DNA from: SABY01 sp964612515
GTDB lineage: Bacteria > Bacteroidota > Bacteroidia > Bacteroidales > 4484-276
DNA length: 7,268 nt
Reading direction: 5' to 3'
Assembly (NCBI GenBank): GCA_964612515.1
Contig: CAZTCX010000181.1
Span: forward strand, 1-7,268
Shown: positions 1 through 7,123 of the stretch, piece after piece
Layout of the letters: each line of letters starts with the position of its first letter
Numbering within the stretch: position 1 is the first letter of the stretch
The notes under the pieces: model-generated
What the model saw: the letters and a program-made list of their open reading frames with translations, nothing else
Told to the model about the DNA's origin: nothing
Database searches by the model: none
Program-made: the position numbers and the translations under genes

Positions 1-79
1 AAAGTGATTCATGGTAAAATATTTAAGTTGTTCGGAAAGAACATGGTTATCCAGAATAACAGACGTTTCGATTTTTATT

Positions 80-131
80 AAAAAAAAAGGAAGAAACTGC
101 TTTGTATGGTTCGGCTTCAGCAGTTTCTTCC
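80..131 (-). terminator. Rho-independent terminator of the T9SS surface-protein gene
   Basis: A perfect 13-bp inverted repeat (89-101 pairing with 119-131) encloses a 17-nt loop. Read on the minus strand, the hairpin is followed directly by nine T residues (complement of A80-A88). It begins 21 bases after the stop codon of the large surface-protein gene, so it should end that transcript. The plus-strand reading has no T run after the stem, so termination is directional. Confidence 0.88.
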
Positions 132-151
132 AGGTACCGTTTATGAAGCCG

Positions 152-2843
152 TTATTCGATAATTAATTTTGTAGTAAACAGACCATTTTGCTGTGTAAGA
201 ATTTTTACAACATACACTCCGGCGCTTAATTGCGAAACATTGCAAGAGTTTTGGGTCTTGTTAATTTCACTCTTCGCCACCATTCTGCCCATATTGTCAA
301 AAATTTCAACAACAGCATTTTGAGCATTGTGCATCCTAAAGCTGATCGATTCTTTAGCAGGATTTGGATACAGATCAATAGCTATAGATTCGGGATCGTT
401 GACGCTTAGCGCAGAATCCTTTAATTCTGAAATGGCCGAAAGACCGTTCTCGCTGAAGTATTTGAAGTTTGGCATTGAGGCGTTCCATGTGGCATTAAGA
501 TAAATAATTTCATGCGAAGCCGATTTTATGGCTCGTATCATGATTTCTTCGCCATCATTCAATCCGTCTTTTAGGTCAGTGGTTTGGTCATCGCCAAAAA
601 CAATCAGACCCAGATTGGTAGAGTTGCCGCCGGCATAAGTTACCGCGCCAACGCATTGGTTTTGATTATCAAAAGCAGCAATCAAATCTCCGGCTTCAAG
701 AATGTTACTCACAGCCTGATGAGCAATGGAAATCAGATGAGGCGTCCCGGTTTTTACAAATTGTGTAAACCCCGCCGGATAAGCTGATCCGCTTTTGCTA
801 TTGCTTTTAACAGTACTATCATTTTTATAAAAATCAAAACTTCCTGCCTCAGCCATTCCAACCAGATAAGCCCTACCGGGGAACAAATGCTCCAGCGTGT
901 AGATTTGTCCCTGTGGCCAGTAAATCAACCCTTCCAAAAGGTCCAAAGCGAAATTCATTTTTCCGGCCAACGGAACAAATAGTTCGCCGGCAATAACCGG
1001 AACATCCGAAAGCACCGGTAAATAGCTTGTCCCTTTGGGCAGATCTACTGTTTGGTTCTCAACCATAGTTCCTGTAATTCCTATGATGTCCGACTCGTTC
1101 ATCTTTATCTTGTAGCCGTGATAATTATTCCAGGCACCCAGGGTGTTAATATTAAAGCCCGGCCAGAAAATCCCGGTTTCTCCGATGAGGATGTTTATGT
1201 TTCCATCTTCCAACTGATCGGCAAAAATTTGCTCCAACGATGGGTCGTTAGGAACCAAATAGGATGAAATTAACGACCAGCCTTTGGGAAGCTCCACATA
1301 CTGGCCTGTCAGCAACACTACGGTTACACGTACATCCTGATCAACGACAGTTACCTGGCCTTCAGCAGTGGTGTAGCCAGCAAGTTNNNNNNNNNNNNNN
1401 NNNNNNNNNNNNNNNNNNNNNNNNNNNNNNNNNNNNNNNNNNNNNNNNNNNNNNNNNNNNNNNNNNNNNNNNNNNNNNNNNNNNNNCGCCATCATCTTCC
1501 ACAAGGAAACTTACATTGTAAGTACTCACAGGTTCAAAAACTGTAACATCTACAATTTCCCAAACTACTTCGTAGTAATCGGTCATGAAAGGATAATCGA
1601 CAGCAAAAGCCAGATAAACCTGGTCGCTGCCTTTGGCGGGGGTTATGTCAAATTCCATGTAGCGGTTATCATCCGGCACAAAGCCTTCAGTAAATTCAGC
1701 CACGGTTTCCCAGTTGTTTCCATCATTGCTGATGAGTATTTTGTGCGACCATCCCTCACCATAAGCATAAATACGGTGGGTGATGCCAAGAGTAACAGTT
1801 CCTAAGCCGCTCAGGTCGAGCAGCGGTGTTACCAGCCGTGCGTCACGATATTTATCACCAAAGTAATAAATGTAGGTGTGGGAATAAGGATTCAGCGCAA
1901 AAGTGAAACCATTGCCTGCGTTCACCACATTTTGCCACCCGAAGGGTAAAGCACCGCCGTCGAAGCCTTCAAACCATGGGAATTCGTTGATAACAAAAGG
2001 TTGTGATAACGCCACGGTTACCTGCACATCCTGATCAACGACAGTTACCTGGCCTTCAGCAGTGGTGTAGCCAGCAAGTTCGACAGTATAATTATAGGTG
2101 CCAGCCTCGAGGTCAGCAAAAAGATATTCGCCGGCAGCGTTGGTGGTTCCGTTCAACGAAACTATGGCATCGTTCAGCGGATTGCCGCCATCATCTTCCA
2201 CAAGGAAACTTACATTGTAAGTACTCACAGGTTCAAAAACCGTAACACCCACAATTTCCCAAACTACTTCGTAATAGTCGGGTAGGAACGGATAATCGAC
2301 AGCAAAAGCCAGATAAACCTGGTCGTTGCCTTCGGCTGGCGTTATGTCAAATTCCATGTAGCGATGGTCATCAGGCTCAAAGCCTTCGGTAAATTCAGCC
2401 ACGGTTTCCCAGTTGTTTCCGTCGTTGCTGATGAGTATTTTGTGCGACCATCCCTCACCGTATGCATAAATGCGATGGGTGAGGCCAAGAGTAACAGTTC
2501 CTAAGCCGCTCAGGTCGAGCAGAGGAGTTACCATGCGAGCGTCGCGTTGCTCATCACCGAAGTAATAAATGTAGGTGTGGGGATACGGACTCACTGCAAA
2601 AAAGAAACCATTGCCTTCGTTCACTACGTTTTGCCAACCGAGTGGTAAAACACCGCTGTCGAAGCCTTCAAACCAGTAAAATCCCTTGGAGTTCTGTGGT
2701 ACTAAATCTTTAGGCGACTCAACCTGAGCTCCCTGACTGGAGAGTGAGGTAAAGTCCCTAACTGATTGCTGTCCAAATGCAAATCCTGAAATGAGGACTG
2801 ATAAGGACAAATAAACCAGGAAAGCGTGTAGATAATTCTTCAT
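152..2843 (-). CDS. Secreted modular surface protein with tandem jelly-roll modules and T9SS type A sorting domain (interrupted by assembly gap)
   Basis: This is one gene whose frame is broken only by the 100-N gap. Replacing the N run with the 105 bases of the intact repeat copy gives 898 residues; numbering below assumes that. Residues 1-24 form a signal peptide (Lys2, hydrophobic core, cleavage near AFG-QQ). Residues 57-206 and 290-439 are two copies of a beta-rich jelly-roll-like domain (WFEGFD start, LPxGWQNVVN), resembling cleaved-adhesin/choice-of-anchor domains. Each is followed by a carboxypeptidase-regulatory-like sandwich (209-279; 442 to about 512). Then come LPKGW-SLISSYL (520-532) and GDLIAAFDNQNQCVGAV (720-736) segments, common in Bacteroidota surface proteins, and a T9SS type A tail at 824-898 (LYPNPAKES, GVYVVKI). 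No catalytic residues are evident. The inferred role is an exported adhesin or substrate-binding protein, cleaved and anchored by T9SS. A -7 box and a terminator flank it, so it is probably monocistronic. Confidence 0.85.
1315..1976 (-). repeat. Tandem repeat copy 2 (233-codon module, contains the N gap)
   Basis: Second copy of the jelly-roll plus small-sandwich module. It begins at the Trp of WFEGFDGG and runs to the point near 1315 where similarity to copy 1 ends and the unique C-terminal region begins. Of 163 residues comparable before the gap, I count 19 substitutions relative to copy 1. The 55 bases on each side of the gap (1332-1386 and 1487-1541) are identical to copy 1. The period is 699 bp once the gap is corrected to 105 bases. 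Confidence 0.88.
1387..1486. other. Assembly gap (100 N) inside a tandem repeat
   Basis: Exactly 100 unknown bases, the conventional placeholder for a gap of unknown size. Both flanks match the intact copy, where 105 bases (2081-2185) separate the same landmarks. A 105-base fill restores one open frame through the whole gene, while 100 shifts it. Any size of 105 plus a multiple of 699 also keeps the frame, so further modules could be hidden here. Confidence 0.95.
1977..2675 (-). repeat. Tandem repeat copy 1 (233-codon module, 699 bp, complete)
   Basis: First, complete copy of the repeated module, residues 57-289 of the surface protein. It starts at Trp57 (WFEGFDSG). It carries the jelly-roll-like domain with the segments THRIYAYGEGWSHKILISND and DYYEVVWEIV, then the small sandwich STYNVSFLVEDDGG...LAGYTTAEGQVTVVDQDV, then a short linker SQPFVINEFP. 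It is the only full copy and the template for judging what the gap in copy 2 must contain. Confidence 0.9.
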
Positions 2844-2881
2844 TGTGTGTTAGATTTTTGTTAATACTAAAAACATTGCTG

Positions 2882-2889
2882 CAAAAGTA
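2882..2889 (-). promoter_or_regulatory. Putative Bacteroidota promoter -7 element for the surface-protein gene
   Basis: The minus strand reads TACTTTTG, a full match to the TAnnTTTG -7 consensus of Bacteroidota. It lies 38 bases upstream of the surface-protein start at 2843 and would give a leader of about 30 nt. No good TTG -33 element is seen at the usual distance, so the call rests on the -7 box and its position. The start has no Shine-Dalgarno sequence, only an A/C-rich leader. Confidence 0.5.
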
Positions 2890-2998
2890 TTATCCAGAAA
2901 CCTAACTAAAGTCAGTGCCAGACGGTATTTTAAGCTTAAAAAAAGCTAAGTGCTACCACGTATTTGAGAGGAAATTATAAAAAGTAACGGCAAGCTGG

Positions 2999-3409
2999 CT
3001 ACCCCATCACCGTCATGCAGATTTTGCGTTGGCCGCCGTGGTTGCGGTATTCGCAGAGATAAATTCCCTGCCAGGTGCCCAGGTGCAGGCGGCCATCGCG
3101 GATAGGAATGGTGACCGAAGTGCCGGTGAGTGCAGTTTTAATATGTGCCGGCATATCGTCGGCGCCTTCCATGGTGTGGCGGAACCAGCTCTGATTTTCG
3201 GGTACACTTTTATCAAAAAATGTCTCCATATCGCTGAGCACGGTAGGGTCGGCATTTTCATTAATAATCAATCCCGCCGAGGTGTGCAGAAGGAAAATAT
3301 GCAGCAAACCCTGCGGTGGCAGCTCAGGAAGCTGCGCGCTGATGTAGTCGGTGATGAGATGGATGCCGCGGCGAAAGGCAGGCAAGCGAAATTCGATCTG
3401 GTGTGTCAT
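2999..3409 (-). CDS. yjbQ: YjbQ family protein (UPF0047; secondary thiamine-phosphate synthase annotation)
   Basis: At 136 residues it has the normal length for this small single-domain family. Family hallmarks are in order: HTSAGLIINENADP (42-55), a DMETFF helix (60-65), His78, EGADDMPAHIK (81-91), and LHLGTWQGIYLCEYRNHGG (108-126). His42, His78 and His89 are the conserved histidines thought to bind a metal or form the active site. Members are often annotated as secondary thiamine-phosphate synthase because E. coli YjbQ shows weak activity of that kind; the true physiological role is unsettled. No thiamine gene is nearby to support that role. It is cytosolic, with no signal peptide. It lies 80 bases downstream of gltA behind a terminator hairpin, and I see no -7 element of its own. 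The start at 3409 aligns with the family N-terminus. Confidence 0.88.
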   Translation of the reverse strand: MTHQIEFRLPAFRRGIHLITDYISAQLPELPPQGLLHIFLLHTSAGLIINENADPTVLSDMETFFDKSVPENQSWFRHTMEGADDMPAHIKTALTGTSVTIPIRDGRLHLGTWQGIYLCEYRNHGGQRKICMTVMG

Positions 3410-3431
3410 TGTAGTATTGGTATTAAAAACT

Positions 3432-3467
3432 AAAAAAGGAGCTCCAAAAAATCAGGAACTCCTTTTT
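3432..3467 (-). terminator. Rho-independent terminator downstream of gltA
   Basis: Arms 3433-3445 and 3455-3467 form a 13-bp stem with a 9-nt loop. The single non-Watson-Crick position is A·C on the plus strand but G·U on the minus strand, so the hairpin is intact only when read on the minus strand, the direction of gltA. The core GGAGYTCC is flanked by A and T runs, giving a U-rich tail. It starts 22 bases past the gltA stop and ends just before the yjbQ start. Confidence 0.8.
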
Positions 3468-3489
3468 ATTTATTAAAAAAAATGAATCA

Positions 3490-4794
3490 TTATTTTATTC
3501 CTGCAATTTTTTCGAGCATGTCGGTGGTAATGGATTTGGGACGCTCGAGCGGATAATACAATGCACGGTCCCAGATGATGTTGGCGCAGATACCTATGGA
3601 GCGACCAACGCCGAATAGCACCGTGTAAAAGTCGTATTCAGTAACGCCATAATGCCATTGGATTACACCGGTTTGCGCGTCGAGATTGGGCCATGGGTTT
3701 TTGGCTTTGCCTTGTTCTTTCAGGATGGGTGGCACCACTTTGTAAAGCATGTCAACGTACTTAAATAACTTGTCGTCGGCCATGTGCTTGAGGCTAAACT
3801 CGCGCTGTATGGTGTAGCGCGGGTCGGTTTTGCGCAACACGGCGTGGCCATAGCCGGGAATCACTTGTCCCGAGTTGAGGGTATCCCACACAAATTGTTT
3901 CATCTCATCTTCTGTTGGTACTTCGTCACCCATTTTTTCTCTTACCTCCTGGAGCCAGCGCAGTACTTCCTGATTGGCCAATCCGTGCAAGGGACCTGCC
4001 AGCCCGTTGAGCATGGCGGCAATTGCCTGGTAAACGTCAGCCAGTGTGCTCGCCACTAGGTGCCCGGTGTGCGCACTTACGTTGCCACTCTCGTGGTCGC
4101 TGTGGATGATAAAATGCAGCCGCGCCACATCGTCGTAGGGTTTGGGCTTCATCATCATGTGGGCGAAGTCGGCACCGATGTCAAGGCTGGGATCGCTGTT
4201 GGTACGCTTGCCATCGCGGTAAAGCTTGGCATAAACGTACGAGGCTATCTCCGGCAGTTTTGCCAGCAGGTTCATGGCATCCTCGAAAGTAGAGTCCCAA
4301 TATTCTTCCTTGCTGAGGCCGGCAGCGTATTTTTTTGAAAAAAATGACTCGCGGTGAAGCGTCAGGATGGCATTGGAAAAAATGGCCATAGGATGGCTGC
4401 AGCAAGGGGATGCGTCGATGACTTCATACACATAACGTGGCACAATGCGTCGCTTACGAAATTCGTCCACTAAATCATTCACGTCTTCCTGAGTAGGGAT
4501 ATCGCCGGTGAGCAACAGAAAGAAAAGCCCTTCCACGTAAGGCATCTCGGCGCCTTTGGGCTTAGGAAGTTTCTCAAAAACCTCGGGCAGGGTATAGCCA
4601 CGATAACGGATGCCCTCCTCCGGATCGAGGTAAGAAATATCTGTAACGAGACTCTTAACGCCACGCATGCCACCAATCACCTGCGCGATGGTGATCTTAT
4701 CCACCACCACATCGCCGAATTCGTTGAGCAGCCGTTCGGTGCGTGGGCGATGTTCTTCTATTTTTTGTTTAAGTTTTTCTTTTAAGCTGGCCAT
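3490..4794 (-). CDS. gltA: Citrate synthase, mitochondrial/eukaryotic-like type
   Basis: Condenses acetyl-CoA with oxaloacetate to citrate, the entry step of the TCA cycle; cytosolic. It has 434 residues, close to mature mitochondrial enzymes. The catalytic triad is present: His270 (GPLHGLANQEV, 267-277), His317 (PGYGHAVLRKTDPRY, 313-327) and Asp372 (NPWPNLDAQTG, 366-376). HSDHESGNVSAHT (231-243) and the C-terminal PLERPKS are also present. The sequence follows pig-heart citrate synthase closely throughout, unlike the short hexameric E. coli GltA; such eukaryote-like forms are known in some bacteria, for example Geobacter. Dimeric Si-citrate synthase without NADH control is therefore inferred. 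The N-terminal 30 residues are charged and helical, with no targeting or signal sequence. It is preceded by its own promoter, 91 bases after icd, and followed by a terminator. The ATG at 4794 is the natural start. Confidence 0.96.
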   Translation of the reverse strand: MASLKEKLKQKIEEHRPRTERLLNEFGDVVVDKITIAQVIGGMRGVKSLVTDISYLDPEEGIRYRGYTLPEVFEKLPKPKGAEMPYVEGLFFLLLTGDIPTQEDVNDLVDEFRKRRIVPRYVYEVIDASPCCSHPMAIFSNAILTLHRESFFSKKYAAGLSKEEYWDSTFEDAMNLLAKLPEIASYVYAKLYRDGKRTNSDPSLDIGADFAHMMMKPKPYDDVARLHFIIHSDHESGNVSAHTGHLVASTLADVYQAIAAMLNGLAGPLHGLANQEVLRWLQEVREKMGDEVPTEDEMKQFVWDTLNSGQVIPGYGHAVLRKTDPRYTIQREFSLKHMADDKLFKYVDMLYKVVPPILKEQGKAKNPWPNLDAQTGVIQWHYGVTEYDFYTVLFGVGRSIGICANIIWDRALYYPLERPKSITTDMLEKIAGIK

Positions 4795-4840
4795 GATAAA
4801 AAGCTATTATTGGGTGAATGATTTCATTAAATTAAAAAAG

Positions 4841-4872
4841 CAAATTTATGCTTGATTTTGCGATACTGTCAA
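4841..4872 (-). promoter_or_regulatory. Putative Bacteroidota promoter for gltA
   Basis: On the minus strand a TTG (4872-4870) is followed after 21 bases by TAAATTTG (4848-4841), matching the -33/-7 pair of Bacteroidota housekeeping promoters. It lies wholly in the 91-base icd-gltA gap and gives a leader of about 40 nt. The leader is AT-rich and lacks a Shine-Dalgarno sequence. The site suggests gltA can be transcribed separately from icd, although readthrough from icd is also possible because no terminator is seen after icd. Confidence 0.6.
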
Positions 4873-4885
4873 CACGCGGCACCGG

Positions 4886-6115
4886 TTATCTGTTCAGTTT
4901 TTTCTTAAGATTGTCATCGAGGGCGTCCAGGAAACCTTCGGTGGTGAGATAATCTTCGGTGGTAAGCTTTGCACCATGGATGAGCAGCGCCAGGTCTTTG
5001 GTCATCTTGCCTGATTCCACGGTTTCGATGCACACCTGCTCGATGCTTAAAGCAAAGTCGATCAACGGTTGGTTATTGTCGAGGTGTCCGCGGTGTGCCA
5101 GTCCACGTGTCCAGGCAAAGATGGAGGCTATCGGATTTGTGGAAGTTGGCTTGCCCTTCTGGTGCATCCTGTAGTGCCGCGTCACGGTTCCATGTGCAGC
5201 TTCAGCTTCCATGGTTTTTCCGTCGGGTGTCACCAGCACAGAGGTCATCAGTCCCAGTGAGCCAAAGCCCTGCGCTATGGTATCAGATTGTACATCACCA
5301 TCATAATTTTTGCAGGCCCACACAAAATTGCCTTCCCACTTCAGCGCAGCAGCCACCATGTCGTCGATGAGGCGGTGCTCGTAGGTGATGCCTGCTTCCG
5401 TAAATTTGGAATGATATTCTTTTTCATAAATTTCCTGGAAGATATCTTTGAAACGGCCGTCATACTTTTTCAGGATGGTGTTTTTTGTTGACAGATAAAG
5501 TGGCCAGTGTTTTTGCAGCGCCATGTTGAAGCAGGCGTGGGCAAATCCGCGGATGGATTCGTCGGTATTGTACATGGCCATCGCCACACCGTCATTTTCA
5601 AAGTTGTAAACGTCATATCTCTGCACAGGTTTTCCGTCGTCGGGCGTAAAGGTGATGGTAAGTTTTCCTTTGCCATGCACGCGGAAATCGGTGGCGCTGT
5701 ATTGATCGCCAAAAGCATGACGACCGATGCAGATGGGGCCTGTCCATCCCGGAACCAAGCGAGGTACATTTTTTATCAAAATAGGTTCTCTGAAAACTGT
5801 TCCTCCCAATATGTTGCGGATAGTGCCATTCGGCGAACGCCACATTTTTTTCAATCCAAATTCTTCTACTCTTTTTTCGTCAGGGGTAATGGTGGCACAT
5901 TTTATTCCCACGTTGTATTTCCTAATGGCATGCGCTGCATCGATGGTGATCTGGTCGTTGGTTTCGTCGCGTTTTTCGATGCTCAGGTCGTAATATTTTA
6001 TTTCCAGATCGAGGTATGGGAAAATGAGCTTTTCTTTGATGAGCGCCCATATCACACGGGTCATTTCGTCGCCATCTAATTCAACAACAGGATTGTGTAC
6101 TTTGATTTTCGTCAT
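4886..6115 (-). CDS. icd: NADP-dependent isocitrate dehydrogenase, eukaryotic-like (IDH1/IDH2 type)
   Basis: Oxidatively decarboxylates isocitrate to 2-oxoglutarate, producing NADPH; cytosolic. It has 409 residues, matching the human IDH1 class, with near-identical blocks. Substrate site: SPNGTIRNILGGTVFRE (94-110, with Arg100 and Arg109), GRHAFGDQY (131-139, Arg132 and Tyr139) and Lys211 in YLSTKNTILKKYDGRFKD. Metal aspartates are Asp251, Asp274 and Asp278. HGTVTRH (308-314), with Arg313 and His314, is the NADP-specificity loop of this subfamily. It is not the E. coli Icd type with the regulatory phospho-serine loop. I chose the ATG at 6115 over an in-frame ATG at 6190: homology begins at MTKIKV, and the promoter -7 box lies inside the longer frame. 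The neighbour gltA provides an earlier TCA step. Confidence 0.96.
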   Translation of the reverse strand: MTKIKVHNPVVELDGDEMTRVIWALIKEKLIFPYLDLEIKYYDLSIEKRDETNDQITIDAAHAIRKYNVGIKCATITPDEKRVEEFGLKKMWRSPNGTIRNILGGTVFREPILIKNVPRLVPGWTGPICIGRHAFGDQYSATDFRVHGKGKLTITFTPDDGKPVQRYDVYNFENDGVAMAMYNTDESIRGFAHACFNMALQKHWPLYLSTKNTILKKYDGRFKDIFQEIYEKEYHSKFTEAGITYEHRLIDDMVAAALKWEGNFVWACKNYDGDVQSDTIAQGFGSLGLMTSVLVTPDGKTMEAEAAHGTVTRHYRMHQKGKPTSTNPIASIFAWTRGLAHRGHLDNNQPLIDFALSIEQVCIETVESGKMTKDLALLIHGAKLTTEDYLTTEGFLDALDDNLKKKLNR

Positions 6116-6178
6116 TATGTTCCGTTTTTTGTCAGGAGCACCGATTTGTTCAGGTGTCCCGGAAGTTATTAATTGATG

Positions 6179-6186
6179 CAAAATTA
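6179..6186 (-). promoter_or_regulatory. Putative Bacteroidota promoter -7 element for icd
   Basis: The minus strand reads TAATTTTG, a full match to TAnnTTTG, 63 bases upstream of the chosen icd start. Transcription would begin near 6172, downstream of the alternative ATG at 6190, which supports the start at 6115. No convincing TTG is seen at the -33 distance; the nearest is only 12 bases upstream of the box. Confidence 0.5.
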
Positions 6187-6190
6187 CCAT

Positions 6191-6433
6191 TGTGAACCCA
6201 ATGGCTGGCCTTGATCAGTTCCTTTTAAGATTAATTAACGGCTGGCTTTCAGCAATCAGGAACCAAAGATCAATTTTGCAAAAAGTAAAAATAAAATTTT
6301 AAACCGACGTGCAACGAAAAAAATAAATTATGCCGCGATAAAGCGGATTTCGTTTTGAAGGATCGGCAATTAAATTGAGTTTAGTTTTTAATAAAATTTC
6401 ATCGGCTTAACAGGTATTAAAAGGAGTTTCTAA
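6191..6433. other. Intergenic region between icd and the HAD gene
   Basis: With the icd start at 6115, 6116-6433 is free of genes. Its left end holds the icd -7 box. The rest is AT-rich with homopolymeric A/T runs. The only structure I see is a small CCGC/GCGG hairpin at 6333-6346. I find no plausible small ORF, tRNA, riboswitch fold or further -7 element. Confidence 0.6.
6333..6346 (-). terminator. Possible weak terminator hairpin downstream of the HAD gene
   Basis: A CCGC stem pairs with GCGG across a 6-nt loop. On the minus strand it is followed, after a few bases, by an A/T-rich stretch with a run of seven T. It sits about 87 bases after the HAD stop codon. A 4-bp stem is short for a rho-independent terminator, so this is tentative. 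Confidence 0.25.
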
Positions 6434-7075
6434 TTAATCCACGAGCCGAAAGTCGGAGTCGAACAAATCCGTAATCTGCTCTCCCGCTGCAAGCAGGCGT
6501 GCTGGCATTCCTGCTGCTATCGCCGCTTCGATATTGGAGGCAGTGTCGTCGATAAACAATGTTTCTTCGGGTTTAAGATCACACTTTGCCATCACCATTT
6601 CAAAAATTTCTGCGTCTGGTTTTCTCATCCCCACGCGAAACGACCAAAAAGCTTCCTCGAAAAGCGACTCAAAATCAAACCCAAATCCTTCTCTGAATTC
6701 GCGCATGTAAACCTCAAAATGGATGCTGTTGGTGTTGCTGAGCAGGAAAAGCCGATAATGCTTGCGCAGATGCTGCAACAGGTCAATCCGTTCAGCTACA
6801 AAACCCACCAGGATGCTGTTCCACAGCGCATCGAGCTGCTGGTCGTCAATCTCCAGCCCGATGAAAGCTTTTGCCGTAGCTCTGAAATCTTCGTCTGAAA
6901 TATGGCCCCGTTCAAATTCAGCAAACAGTGGATTTTGACGCGCCTGAGAATAGAGGTTGTCGAAGCGTGCGAAACCCAGAGAGGCAAACGCCTCCTGCTG
7001 TTTTTGGTGGCTGATGTCGTAAATTACGCCACCGAAATCAAGAATCAAATTTTTGATGTTTTGTGAATCGTGCAT
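6434..7075 (-). CDS. HAD-superfamily phosphatase, subfamily IA, YihX-like
   Basis: A 213-residue HAD hydrolase, soluble, with no signal peptide. Motif I is LILDFGGVIYD with nucleophile Asp13; the usual second Asp is Gly15, as in E. coli YihX (DLGNV). The helical cap spans about residues 20-95 (FERGHISDEDF matches the YihX cap). Motif II is LLSNTNS (111-117), motif III has Lys152 in GMRKPDAEIF (149-158), and motif IV is FIDDTASN with Asp176-Asp177. Overall it most resembles YihX, an alpha-D-glucose-1-phosphate phosphatase; the substrate here is inferred and could be another sugar phosphate. An AAGGAAG sequence sits 5 bases before the ATG at 7075, unusual in this window and supportive of that start. 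It is read divergently from the downstream tRNA gene, and no functional partner is adjacent. Confidence 0.85.
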   Translation of the reverse strand: MHDSQNIKNLILDFGGVIYDISHQKQQEAFASLGFARFDNLYSQARQNPLFAEFERGHISDEDFRATAKAFIGLEIDDQQLDALWNSILVGFVAERIDLLQHLRKHYRLFLLSNTNSIHFEVYMREFREGFGFDFESLFEEAFWSFRVGMRKPDAEIFEMVMAKCDLKPEETLFIDDTASNIEAAIAAGMPARLLAAGEQITDLFDSDFRLVD

Positions 7076-7105
7076 GGCTACTTCCTTAATTTATGATGAG
7101 TTGGA

Positions 7106-7113
7106 CAAAAATA
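7106..7113 (-). promoter_or_regulatory. Putative Bacteroidota promoter -7 element for the HAD gene
   Basis: The minus strand reads TATTTTTG, a full TAnnTTTG match, 30 bases upstream of the HAD start, giving a leader of about 24 nt. The nearest TTTG -33 candidate (7143-7140) is 26 bases further up, longer than usual. It lies just 10 bases from the -33 element of the divergent tRNA promoter. Confidence 0.5.
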
Positions 7114-7123
7114 TCAAAAAACC

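Noticed and set aside
11..163. 50-residue plus-strand ORF at the left edge
   Set aside because: It reads straight through the terminator stem-loop and the opposite-strand T run (giving a poly-Lys stretch), has no promoter or family match, and overlaps the 3' end of the surface-protein gene.
164..171. TAATTTTG on the plus strand, matching the -7 consensus
   Set aside because: It lies inside the 3' end of the minus-strand surface-protein gene, has no -33 element upstream, and points antisense into that gene; probably chance in AT-rich DNA.
152..1504. Two separate overlapping minus-strand genes (152-1504 and 1362-2843) at the N gap
   Set aside because: They are halves of one gene. The overlap and frame change come from a 100-N placeholder where the repeat predicts 105 bases; the first half ends in an artefact (TCWLHHC), and the second begins with an artefact (MWKMMA) that has no signal peptide.
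1315..2675. CRISPR-like or mobile-element origin of the repeats
   Set aside because: The repeats are 699-bp in-frame coding modules within one protein, not short direct repeats with spacers, and no transposase or terminal inverted repeats are present.
2930..2949. Small AGCTT/AAGCT inverted repeat after yjbQ as a terminator
   Set aside because: The stem is only about 5 A/T-rich pairs, with no GC core and no strong T run in the right place; too weak to call.
3029..3433. 134-residue plus-strand ORF opposite yjbQ
   Set aside because: It is antisense to a clear YjbQ family gene, lacks recognisable domains, and runs into the terminator hairpin region.
5507..6079. 190-residue plus-strand ORF opposite icd
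   Set aside because: It lies entirely antisense to a firmly identified isocitrate dehydrogenase, has no recognisable motif and no promoter box; it is a shadow of the codon bias on the other strand.
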